NCBI GenBank assembly: GCA_013396655.1
Contig: WBMV01004761.1
Span: 758,661-822,660 of the forward strand
Source: Campylorhamphus procurvoides
Taxonomy: Eukaryota > Chordata > Aves > Passeriformes > Dendrocolaptidae
Length of the DNA: 64,000 nucleotides
Direction: 5' to 3'
Below, in pieces: positions 43,143-55,200 of the stretch (positions are counted from its first letter, which is position 1; each line of letters starts with the position of its first letter). A program made the position numbers and the translations under genes. Under the pieces are notes generated by a model. It ran no database searches, was not told the origin of the DNA, and saw only the letters and a program-made list of their open reading frames with translations.

Positions 43143-43810
43143 CTACCAACAGCAGAAAGTGCACAGAAGAGAGTGTCACGGGCGCTCCATCGAACCCAAG
43201 GAGTGACCCAGCGGGAATTCAGCTCCCCTGGAGTCCCAGAGCAGGTCCCCATGCAGAGTGCTAATAGAGCAGGGAAATGATGTAGCCACAAGCCATGAGC
43301 ACCAGCTGCAGGAGAGGGAGCAAAGTAAGAGGTAGCTGTGTCCTTCTCCCAGCCAGTGAGAGCAGAGGGCTGGCACATCCTCTCCCCCCCTCTACACACA
43401 CTCACTCACGTAGTCTGTGTGTGTCCGGATTATATATAGCAAATGAGAACAGACCTCACAGCAGCATATTGATTAGGCTCTTTAGGAAAGGCCTTTTTCA
43501 ATATGGAAACTGCATGCCTTACAGGCAGCAGTGACAGCGGGAGCAGGAGTTATTGATCATCTCCTGTCACTATCAGCAGGGACTATGTGGGAGGAGACTT
43601 CAGCCATTAAAGTGCCCAAACCCAGAACTTTTTGGTTTACACTAGAACCCCAGTGCAGCAGACCACAGCAGACCTGTCAGAAAGATGTTACCATAGAACT
43701 GCTCGCTCTATCAGAAAAGACAGAAACAACCCCCAAGTCAGAGGTGGCATCAAATTAGCGAGCAATGTCATTGATGTTGGTTCCTAAGGCCAGATTTTGT
43801 GACACTGAAC

Positions 43811-44006
43811 CACAGAATGGCCTAGGTTGGAAGGGACCTCGAAGATCACCTTGTTCCAACTCCCTGGCATGGGCAGGGAACCTTCCACTAGACCACGTTA
43901 CTTGGAGGTCCACCCAGTCTAGCCTTGGCCTTGAATATCTTCAGGGATGGGGAGTCCACAACCTCTCTAGGCAACCTGTTCCAGTGCTCCTTCACCCTTA
44001 AAGAGC
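43811..44006 (-). mobile_element. CR1 LINE, short 3' fragment
   Basis: The plus strand shows the reverse complement of a CR1 tail: CACAGAATGGCCTAGGTTGG, AGGGACCTCGAAGATCACC, CATGGGCAGGGAACCTTCCA, CTAGACCACGTTAC, TTCAGGGATGGGGAGTCC, ACCTCTCTAGGCAACCTGTT and CCAGTGCTCCTTCACC. It is closer to consensus than the copy at 10.1 kb. It is 5'-truncated with no coding capacity and lies just upstream of the TJAP1 first coding exon. Confidence 0.9.
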
Positions 44007-45950
44007 CTAAGTGCATAGTATATAGACATGCAGGAAGATTAGTCCCTTTACCCCAGCCATGCTGGGCAGGATTCTTCCTACCGCAGGAGCAGTACAAGAG
44101 TAAAAACTAGGGTAGACAAAAAGCAGCTACCTTGTACACATGGAAGAAACACCTTCCTTTCCACCTTTTTAGGTTTGCAGTAGAGGGCAGGAAGACTTCC
44201 CTGCAAGCAGCCAGAATTTTAATACCCCATTGTACACAGGACAAGAAGTCTTGGAGATGTCAAGCAGATGTTGCAGAGCCTGATACCAGATTCTTCTCAG
44301 TGATAACATGTGCCATCATTTATAGTTGCCTGATACTTGGAGTAAACACCCAATCCTCATTCCCCTTTCCTCTGCAGGACCCTAACACAGATCAAGCCTA
44401 GCATCTCTGCAATCCTCAGCACCTGATCTGCAGCACTTCAAAGTGCAGGACCTGCGTCAGATTAGATCAACTCTCTCCCCTCTTCTACAAGCAGGGCCAT
44501 ACGACTCCCACTCATATACCTGGAGCCCATGGATACTACTGGGCCAGTGACCTAGCAGACTTCAGCTGCTTTGTGTTTTGGACAGTGGAGCTTTACATGT
44601 TAAGAGTCTAAATAAAGCCCCAAGAATTCTCTTCAGTTCCTAACCACTCTCACCTAGCTGCATCTTCTTGACACTGAGTTCCCTAAGAGGACTGGCAAGC
44701 ATGAGGAGGCTGCACCAAGCATGGATTGGCTCCAAGCCATAAAAGGCTTTATACTTCACAGGTATATTTGCAAACTGTCCTTCACCCTGCTATAAATACA
44801 AGCTCACAAAAGTTCTCGCACCTTTGCACAAACACAAACAACTTCCTATGACTAACCTGTAAATCTTCCCCATAAAAAATGCTGGAAACTTCCCCATGCT
44901 GCAGTCATTCCCTCAAGGTCGCTTCTCCTGAAAAGGCTCAAGTAGGTGAAGAGGTCTCTAATACTTCAGAAAAATCACATCCAGCATACTGAATGCACAT
45001 TTCACAGCATTCCCAAGCAAGACAGATAGGTCTGATTTGCTGGGAAGGCATTTCATTTTTGTCAAAGAGAAATGCTGAAAACCTGACCAGAAGCAGGTTT
45101 GTAAACACCCCAATATCAAACAGGTGATCTAGGGAACTCTTCCGTCAATTCCTGATAGGCTAAGGACAGCAGATGTGCATGGAGATAACCAAGCTGAAAT
45201 CACAATCATTTCTCTAGCTCCTAAGGACACAAGCACTTACCAGCCTGGGCTCAAATTTGAAGCCTCATGAAGCAGAGACACTCACTCACACGCCCTGAAG
45301 AAGAGAAAAAATAGCTTAGGATCTACCACAAAAAAACTTTGAAATACATAAGGAATAGGGAATATTTATAACCAAGGACAACGGGATGGCCACCTATGAG
45401 ATCTTCTGAAAGTAAAGAAAATGAACTTAAGACAGTTGGCCAAATAGCCCAGCAAGAGCTGGAAAAGCACCTGGGCAAGGGCATGTCCAAGGCACTCATG
45501 CAGCTGGGACCACACAGAGTCAAAATTCATGAAGCAGCAGCTTCAAGGGAAACATTGTCCAGGAAGGACTAAACAAACCTCCTACGGAGTGGGACCCCCT
45601 CCCAGCTAATCTTCCCTGCCACTGCAGAGAGATGTTAACTGTGAAGCCTTCAGTACAGAAGTTTGGTAATGCTAACAATTACCTCACTCATCCTTTCAAG
45701 TCAGTGCTTCTCACCCACAAATGAGCTGGCAATTATTATGCTCCTGCTTGAACCAAAACATTACATCCTTGTGCCTACAGCTGTGATAACCCACACCTCC
45801 ACAAGAGAGGAAGCTACTCTCTGACTTCCATCCAGCATGTCATACTCTACCTTGCTGCTAACAGGTTCTGCAAATCGCATCCAGTCAACCACAAGTTTAG
45901 AAATAGCCTTCTGCTCTGTTCAAAGCCCCTGCATTTTTGTACTGGTTTTG
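44007..45950. other. Non-coding stretch upstream of TJAP1 first coding exon
   Basis: About 1.9 kb without recognisable exons, interspersed repeats or tandem repeats. Open frames are under 90 codons. It is probably TJAP1 5' intron. Confidence 0.5.
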
Positions 45951-45955
45951 GGTAC

Positions 45956-46516
45956 TGTACTGGTTTTGTTTGGGATAGAGTTGTTTTTCTTCCTGGTAGC
46001 TGGAACAGTGCTGTGCTTTGGATTTGGGATGAGAATAATGTTGATAACACACTGATGTTTTAGATGTTGCTAAGCAGTGTTTACAATAAGACAAGGATTT
46101 TTCAGCTTCTGGCACCACCCCACCAGTGAGTAGGCTGCAGGGCACAAGAAGCTGGGAGGGGACACACACAGGACAGGTGACCCCCACTGCCCAAAGGGAT
46201 ATTCCACAGCATATGGTGTCAGTATACTGAGCATATGCTCAATATATAAACCAAGGGAAAAGCTGGCCAGGGGCCACTGCTCAGGAACTGGCTGGGCATT
46301 GGTCAGCAGGTGGTGAGCAATTGCATTGTGCATCACTTGTTTTGTACATTCTAATTCTTTCATTATTATCCACTCCTTTTCTGTCTTATTAAATTGTCTG
46401 TATCTCAAACCATAAATTTTACTTTTTTCCCCAATTCTCTCCACATTCCACCGAGGGTGGGAAGTGAGCAAACAGCTGTGTGGTGCTTAGTTGCCAGCCA
46501 GAATCAAACCACAACA
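45956..46516 (+). mobile_element. Solo LTR of an endogenous retrovirus (561 bp) with 5-bp target duplication
   Basis: The element begins TGTACTGG and ends CCACAACA, so it has TG...CA termini. It is flanked by identical GGTAC at 45951-45955 and 46517-46521, a 5-bp target-site duplication. That length fits an ERVL (class III)-type insertion better than ERV1 or ERVK. A TATA-like TATATAAA lies at about 46243-46250 and an ATTAAA signal at 46388-46393, consistent with U3 and R. No gag, pol or env sequence is attached, so it is a recombined solo LTR. The whole sequence resembles a repeat family common in birds; I do not give a subfamily name. Confidence 0.88.
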
Positions 46517-46521
46517 GGTAC

Positions 46522-48633
46522 TCATCGCTACAAGAAGAAAATCTGGGAGCCAGCTGTAAGACTGTAGCTCTGTGGCCACCGCTCTGCCACTGGCATGAAA
46601 AGGGACTGCAGTAAAACCTTTCCTTCCCTGATGTACTTCTGCTATGCTCCTTTTCTCTCATCAGTGGCACGAAGCCCTGGTAGGCGGGACAGGAGTGCAA
46701 GGTGTGGAGCAGTCATACACATGCAGGGACAGTCAGACTGAAGGTGAATGGCACAGGCAGGTAACCAGGATCATGCAAACTTGAGCTTTGCCAAAACAAA
46801 CTGAAGAGGTGCCCTAGTGCTGGTCCTGTCCCAACAAGCTGTCTGGCCCCTTTTCTTACTATAATGCTACAGTCGGGTCTCAACTAGCACAGGGGAAAAC
46901 AGCTTCACAACTGCGTAAGTGCTCTATGGGGCAAACTGTGAAGTATGCGGGGAGAAAGAGAGAGAGGGAGAACGTGAACCTCTGGGAAAGATCAGGCCAG
47001 CATAGTTTGAATCTGTTTATCCACCAACTCCCAGCAGCATCAAGGCATAACCACCAACCACATGGGCTGGCAGACAAACAGAGGCTTCCAGGAACAGCTG
47101 CACCCATGGGTGCATGCATGTTTCCATTGCAGCTGTGCTCAGAATGAACACGCCAAAGGCCTGTCTCCCAGCACACAGTTCCTCAGGGTCTAACAGGACT
47201 GTCCTGTTCCTACCCCAGAGGCAGCAGCTATGCTACCTGCCATCTCATCCCCACTTATCTGGAAAAGATACCTGGATGTGAAACCTACCCTCACGATCTG
47301 AGAATTTCCAAAGACTTAAAAACTCACAGTGCCTCCAGGCAACTTTCCCTCAAACAAGGACTTACAGATCCAAAGTGACGACGTGTCCAAACATTTCTGG
47401 TCGCTTGCTTCAGAATCAGCTTTCCCCTGTCAGCATCCAGCAGCATCTGGCCAACAGCTCCTGAAACATGAGAAAGGAAACTTGGTGTCAGTCACCTGTC
47501 AGCACAAAACACGGCAACAAGCAGGCATGCGCAGAGTAACCCACAGCCGGGTGCCAGGGCACAAGTCAACAGCAAACTGCTCTACCATCAGGCTACTATT
47601 TAATGGCAGGTCTCTCCACTGGAAAAGCTCCGTATCTTCACTGTATCCCGGAAAGGAAAGGTCTTCTAGCCATCTCTCCATTGAGCAGGATACCTCTGCA
47701 GACCAGCAACTAACCTCAGAAAGGCAGCTGTTTTTTCTAGTTGGCTCCAGGGCCCCTTGCTTCCCCACCTGCGTTGCTGTCCGACACCAAGAATCCAGTC
47801 CCTGTCATTCTGCTCCAATCCCATTAAATTGGATCTGCCACACCAAACCAATTTTATTCTGCAGACATCCCTGCACTGAACAGCACAGTAAAGGCCCCTC
47901 GTCTACAATACCTGAGCAACCCTTGCTACCATAGAGAGAGAATCCCAAGGCAGTTCAATTCACCACACCTGTTCAGAGAGCAGATACTCTCTGCAGAACA
48001 GATGGACCTTGTGCTCCAATGCAGAAATAGATATAGGTAACACCCATAAATAAAGGTGGCACCAATTCTGTTCATCATGCTATTCACAAGCCTCTCTCTG
48101 AAGGAGCTTGCTGTCAAGTCCACATTATAACTACCCTGCAGAAGCTCATTTTAGCCTGGAGCTACAGGAGGAGGCAGCTCTTCAGCTATTCTAATTAGCA
48201 CTGTAATACAAGATGAAACTCAAACTCTTGGTTCCTTTTGTCTGCCTTTTCCACCTCTCATCAATAATGCGTCTTAACATTTGCAGTCCTCTTCCTGGCA
48301 GTCTATTGCCTCCAGTGGCTCCAATTCTACTCTTCTCAAGTAGCTTACCCACTACTTGCCCACTGTAGTTCAGATGATTTCTAAGCTCACTGATAGTTAC
48401 ATCTTCACTGGAGTGTTTCACAGAGGCCTACAAGGCTCACACTGATCAGCATGACCATTAATCACACCTTGCAGGCAGACACACATGAACACACTAAGGG
48501 TCAGAAGCAGTGCAGTGTAAACCTAACAGTTTGCTTTGTTAATGCAAAAAGCTGAGGATTCCTTCATCCCCTCACAAAGACAAAACACACACAACCTCTC
48601 TCCTCTTCACAGTGATGGAGTGCAGTGACAGTG
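46522..48633. other. Unique sequence between the two LTRs
   Basis: About 2.1 kb with no retroviral coding remnant. The longest frame, 47329-47934 on the plus strand (201 codons), resembles no protein I know. The first LTR has its own target duplication, so this is not the inside of a provirus. Confidence 0.6.
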
Positions 48634-49208
48634 TGTCCTGGTTTCAGATGGGGTAAAGTTAATTTTCTTCCTAGTAGCTGGTACAGTGTTGTTTTGGACT
48701 TGGGATGAGAATAATGTTGACAATACACACTGGTGTTACAGTTGTTACTAAGCAGTGCTTACCTTACACTAACTCAAGGATTATTGCTCATTTTCAGTTT
48801 CTCATGCTCTGACAGTGAGGAGGTGCACAAGAAGCTGGGAGGGAACATACTCAGGACAACTGACCCAAACTAATTAGGGCAATATTCCATACCATATGGT
48901 GTCATACTCAGAACAAACTGGGAGGAGTTGGCTGGGAGAGGCTGATTGCTGCTCTGGAACAAGCTGGGCATTGGTCAGCAGGTGGTGAGTAACTGCACTG
49001 TGCATCACTTGTTTTTCTTGCATTTTATTCCTCTCTCCATTATAATTATTATTATATTTTACTTTATTTCAATTATTAAACTGTTCTAATCTCAACCCAC
49101 AAGTTTTACTTTTTTTCCAATTCTACCCCCCATGCCACTGGGAATGGGGGAGAGTGACCAAACAGCTGTGTGGTACTTAGTTGCCAGCTGGGATTAAACT
49201 ACCACACA
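48634..49208 (+). mobile_element. Second solo LTR of the same family, same orientation
   Basis: It starts TGTCCTGGTTTCAG and ends near ACCACACA. It shares many blocks with the LTR at 45956: TTTTCTTCCT-GTAGCTGG, GGGATGAGAATAATGTTGA, CAAGAAGCTGGGAGGG, CATATGGTGTCA, GCTGGGCATTGGTCAGCAGG, CATCACTTGTTTT, AAACAGCTGTGTGGT-CTTAG and TTGCCAGC. An ATTAAA lies at about 49075-49080. The TATA-like box of the first copy is not kept. Target duplications are not clean (CAGTG on the left, CAGCA or GCAGC on the right), so the outer edges are uncertain by a few bases and the copy is probably older. Confidence 0.82.
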
Positions 49209-52200
49209 GCAGCAGAGTGCAGCTGCAGAGGCAGCATACAAGCTCGACTCCAGCTGTTTTTACCAGAGAGCATCCCTCAGCATAAAATCCACTTGCAGAG
49301 TAGCTATGTTCGCTGTGTGATCTGAGAATGGAAAAACCTTTACCACAACCAGAAACAGATGTCATCCAGCATAGAATTGCTTGAGATAGTGGACCTTGTA
49401 TAGAATAAGCAGCCCCTTGGAAAGCATACAAAACCACAATACTACCCATGAGCATCACTTTGTCTCCAGTAGCAAGAAAGAGCTTCACAGCAGAGAAAAA
49501 AAGGTCCAAAAAGGAAGGCTTTGGACAAAAAAGAGAAAGAACAAGATGAAAAAAAGGCAGCACTTGCAGACACCTACTGTCTTCCAGATATTTGGCAAAT
49601 CCCTTGAGGCCTAAAGCAGACAATACTTAACTTTGGTTTTAGGATGCACACAGCTTCTGTCTGCTTGATGTTACGTCAGCTGTGAACATTTCCTGCAAAG
49701 AGGCAGAGGACTTGCAGGGTTTTCCTCCTCATCACCTTCTTCTGTGTTGCCTTTTATGACCTTATAGAACAGCCTGCTTACCAGTGCTGAGGGTCAGCAG
49801 TCTCTCCTCCTCAACAGAAATATGGTGATTATGGCCCAGAGAATGGTTTTTTTTTTTCAGGCATTGTATCATCTTTCCAGGCTTTTCCTCTTACAAGCAG
49901 CATTTCTTTAGCCTTGCCTTTTATTCAGAAGGATAAACTTGTATGACTGAGAAAATACATTTCATAACACAACTGCAGTCACATTTGTTTCTAATGCAAC
50001 ACTACAGAAAGATTCTGTAGTGGCTATCACAGTGAGTGAACTCCAAAAACCTGCAAGTGCAATACTCTCAAGTAAAAAACCCAATTGTCCTGTGCCACAT
50101 ATTTGAACACCACAATTAACCCAGAATTTTCACTCCCTGTGGGCCAACCAATACTTTGCATGCATATCCAATGGAGGATACTGGCACATTCTGCTTTAGG
50201 AGACAACGTCTCCTCATCAGCATCAGAAAAAGCTAAAGAAAGACTTGTCCAGCCATCTTCCTGTGCTTATGGATAGAGGCAAACTTAGCTTTCACAAGAC
50301 TCAAGTGAGACTTTGTGAGAACCTGCTACAGTCAGCCTGACCAAGACAACTAATCTGTGAGATGGATGATGCAATAACTGCATCAAGGGATGTCTATCCA
50401 GGACACAAAAGCAAGCTGTGGGAAGCAGCACCTGTAGACTGCTGATGCCAAGTACAATGGGAAAGGACTACAATGGGAAAGGACTGCAATGTTATTAAAG
50501 GGTACTTTAACATTTAACAAGAGAGATCTTTTCATTCAGAGAAGACATCTCAATTAAAAGAAGGATCAGATCCATTTTGCTGCTGACTACTTTGAAACTC
50601 ATTTTAAAAGAATAGGATGACAGCTCCTACTGCAGAGACTCACATCTCACTTCTGCTTGTATGTTAATGCTCACGATTCAGATCTGAGTAATAGCATTAC
50701 AGTGACTCTTGGATTAAAATTGAGTTTCAGAAGGATTATTGCTCATTCCTGCTTTTCATACCAATTAACCTTGACTGTTAGGCAGAAACCTCTGTTCCCT
50801 GCATGGGAACAATTCCAAGAGCTATCAAGAAAAAGGGATCAGGCTAGCTATTGAACAACAGTCCGTGTAACAAGCCCTACTTAACACCTAACACATTTCC
50901 AAAGAAAATGAAATCCCTGGACTCCAGTTGTACATAGTTCTTGTTGAATGGAAATACCACAGGACATATCATGTATCTGTTATACCCAGTGCACTATGCA
51001 GAATTCTCTTTAAAGTTATCAGAATCACACTTTTCTTACAGTCCTGTTCCCTCCTTCCACAATACAGAGATCTCAGTCCCCCTAATTCAGCTGCACTCCG
51101 TACCCTAAGTATGCAATTTATTATTTATTCTCTGCTAGTTAAGAGTAGCTTAGCTTCCCTCACCCTTTTATAAAAGCCAGGACAGGTCAACATTGCTCAA
51201 GAAAGGCTAACATCACTAACATGTAACTGGAATAGAATGCAACAGCTGATTAACATCTGAACAGGAACAGGACAGGAAGCAAAGGACCGAATTCAATCCC
51301 CACAAGGAATGTTAATGGAGAATAAAAATACGCCAGGGAGATTTTGACCAGGATATGAACACGAGCTTTTTAATGCATATTAAAAGCATAGAAACATCTT
51401 TAACAGCTACACCTGAAATTGTACAAGAACCAGTTCAGCAAAAGGTCATTTACCAAGTTACCTTTAGTAGGGACAGCTACATCGAGGGCTAATGACAGCT
51501 TCTCATTCAGAAATGCTGACACACCAGAAGCTTGTTGAGTTTGTTCAGTGATCCTGTTAGCTTGATCTCTTTGGTTTGTTCAATGATCCTTTCAACTCTA
51601 ACAAGGTAGTTTAAGCTACAAACGTTGAGAGTCTCTTCATCTTTACACCCCGGGTTTCATGTCCCTCCCCACTTGTCTTCATACCTGTGTTCTTCGAAGA
51701 TCTTCCATTGGAAGAATTCTGGAGTATATTGCTCAGATACTTAAAGAAATACCAGAACATTAGATAAAAACTCATGGAGATTAGGAGAACTCCTGAAAGT
51801 TTCTAAAAGTGTCTGGGCCGACTTAGAAAAAGGAAATCTTGATAATCTAACAACATATATCTGGTAAAAAGTTGGTAGATCACATCAGGGAAATTTGGAA
51901 GTCATGGCCTTAAATTTTTGCAAACACAAACATGAGAACAGCTACAACATGTAAACATTTGAAGAGAAGTGAAAGAGGGAAATTTTCGTAGAAAATCAAC
52001 ACACAGGAATACTCTTTCCAGACTTTCGTCATCTCCTGCACTGAGTAGGAGGGGAAGAAAAGGGGGAAAATGATACACTATCTTCCTAAAACATAAAATC
52101 AAAAGGCATTTAATTAGGACAAGGCAGAAACAGCTTAAATTTTTCAACCACCGAGAGGCAGACTCTCAGCACCTGTAAGTATTCCCTAAGTCTCACACAA

Positions 52201-55200
52201 CCCCCAGCAATTAATATCGGCACTCCTCGTTTCAGCCTTTGGTTCAGAAGTTCTGGGAAAACTACAGTCTCCAGCTCTTCAGTGCCAGGGACTGAATGTC
52301 ACTGAGTTGACCCTCTAGCAGACACAGTAATGCCAGTGAACGCTCCATTATTGAAGCATTCAACTATACACTTGCCTCAATCCGCTCTCCAAAACATCCT
52401 CTCTGTCTGTGAGTCTCAGCGATGCACAGATGGCTAACACACTATGCAGTATCTACACAGCAGGACAATGGAGCAGAGCACATTATTTGCATTATTTACA
52501 GAGGACAGATGGACAAGTTGCTGCAGTGACCTAGCCTACAGGGCATCTGCAATGCTGAGGAGGAGTTAAGTCCAGCACTGATGTTTGCAGGTGCTGACAA
52601 AAGCAAATGTAAAAAACCAAACTGGCCGTTTACAACAGCCAGCTTTATTCTGAAATGTTATCACTACAACCACTCTTGCAGAGCAATTCACGTGCTAGTT
52701 TTGCTCCCATTTAGCCTTTACCCTCTAGCAGAAAACACAAGATGCATTGATTAGATTTATCCGTTCCAACAAGAAAGGGAACTGACATCTGCAGTACTTC
52801 TTCCTCAGCCATAAGTTTTATATGTGTGTAAACCACTATATACAGCACGTGGCACCTACTGGGGGGAGGCACACACCAGGAAGGAGTATCAAACTTGAAA
52901 TTTATTTCATGTTTTGCCTAGCTGTAGAAAAGTCCAGCTCAAACCTGCTCAGCCACCTGAATCTTTTGGATTTTTAAATATTTGTGAAAGTTTTAAGATG
53001 TTGCTTTTGCTGACTAAACGTTACACTAAGTCTGCAGGCACTTTTATTAGCAGGCTGAGGAGGAAACTTAAAATAACATTTCAGGGGTCTCATATCTGTT
53101 CTAGACAGGAAAAAGCCTGATTTACAAGGAGGTGCAATCTACTTTAATCGAACACTTTGGGTAAGAATGACCAAGTTGTACAAATGCCTGCAATGATCAG
53201 TTCACCCATCCTCCACCAACATGCACCACAACAGGCTCTTTCATTCCATGATCACATGGCTGCAGCCAAACATGACAGACTGTTCAGCAAGTAATAAAAA
53301 GGATCAGCTTTTTCCCCAAGGTCTTGTCTACATATACACTGTACTAAATTAAACTGACTTAGAAAGTAACATAAAGCAGTATAACGCTCCTGGGCAAATG
53401 TTCTTAATTCAGTTTAAGAGCACTTTACATTAAAACAACTTAAGTTAAATAGATAGATACAAGACACAAACTAAATTAAGGATGCCTATACAAGAATGCT
53501 GCACTAATATAATCACAGCTGTTTCTAATCTGATTAAGTTAAATCAGTACAATTTCCCTGCAATGGCAAAATCCTAACAGATATGGAAATTAACCCTTTT
53601 TTGCCCCTTTCTACTTCCAAAGCAGGTTTTTCTGGGGTTTGTGTTTGGTTTTGGCTTTTTCCTTAAAAAAAAAACAAACCCAAAAACAAAACCCCAAAAC
53701 CACAACAGTGTGACACCTCTCTCTCAGAATCAAAATAAGCTAATTACACTACACAAGGTATATTAAGGTACTGAAGGTACTGGTATTTTATGTGTCTTGA
53801 AAGTTTTATTAATCCTATGCCAAATAAACATGACAACAAGGCTCAGACCAGCACAGCATAATATTTTCTTTATTTTCCCCAAGGAAGATGGGAAGTGTGA
53901 TCACACATACTCATGCTGTACCCTGCTGTCCATACACCCACACAGCTTTTGCTTGCTGATGTCCAACATACCTGGAGCAGTTCCGGGAAGACAATGTTCC
54001 ACACTTGCTCATTCCTAAGGGTATGGCTCACCACCAGTTTATCTGAGCAAACTGGAGTGTGGAGTTAGAGCATGTAATCTAGCTGCCCCCAGGCATGGTT
54101 TCACTACTGACCTTCTTCCACAGAAGTACGAAGTTCTCCTGCTTACTGTGGGGTAAGCACATACGCAAACCAAGTCTGAGGTCACAGACCTACGATGCTA
54201 CAAATCCACACTCTAAAATCACCTCTCATCTCCTCAATTCCTACAGCATTTCCCCAGGAAACATACTTGTCAAAATCAAATTTCAACAATTCCAAAATTA
54301 CTGGTGTTTTCCCCATTCCTCATTCAAAACTATTTGAACTCTTCCTCCTGAATATCAGGACTAAATTTATCTTCAGTCTTTTGGTACTCTTTCATCTCTG
54401 TTTCTTCAGTCTGGTCTTTTTGAGCTCAACACAGTCTTTCTCACATCCCTGCCAGCAATGCAACCACCACCCTCTCTTCAGGACCATCTTCTACTTGCTG
54501 CCTCTGAGGTACCATGTAGAGAATTAACTTCCTCTTCTAGTACAAGTTTCCCATGTCCAGCACAGAAAGACAATAGCAAGAATCTTCTTAGAGCCCTTTG
54601 CAGGGAACTAAATCCCTCATTGGCCTTCAGAAACTAAATTGTGCCAACACTCTGAACAATGTGGTGAGATGTCTCTTCTGTTGAGTATCATCAGCAACCC
54701 TGAAACCAACCAGAGCTGTAAAGTTTTCTTGTTCTTTTTTTTTCCTTTTTTTTTTAAAATGAAAGAGCTGTTTTGAAGTCCCAATCACATGGTAACATGG
54801 ATTGTACATACACAGAAGAGTTCAGTTGCTAAGGGAATCACACTTCCACATTCTCTATTTAACAAGGTTTAAATTTCAACTCTCAAAGGGCAGCAGGCAC
54901 ATTTTTGCAACAAACTCTTTGGTCTCAAGTCTCAGATTCACACTGGTAGCTTGTGCAATTATAAGGATATGTGGCCCCACATCAACTCTAGGATTCATCC
55001 TCATCATAAATATATACAATGAAAAAGATAGGAACAATTTCCATTCCACAAATAATAACATTGAGACACTAGAAGAAAAAAGCTTTGTGTACTCTTTTTT
55101 GCATTAAATTGCAAGTTAAAGAAAATCAGACTCAGCTGTCATAAGAAAGGAACTGTATAAAAATTCAGCAAGATATTTCTTGCACCTAAAGCAAGAGTGA

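Noticed and set aside
47329..47934. 201-codon plus-strand open frame between the two LTRs
   Set aside because: Not similar to gag, pol or env or to any cellular protein I know. The composition looks like random translation.
45956..49208. A full provirus bounded by the two LTRs
   Set aside because: No internal retroviral genes. The first LTR has its own 5-bp target duplication and the copies are strongly diverged, so they are separate solo LTRs.
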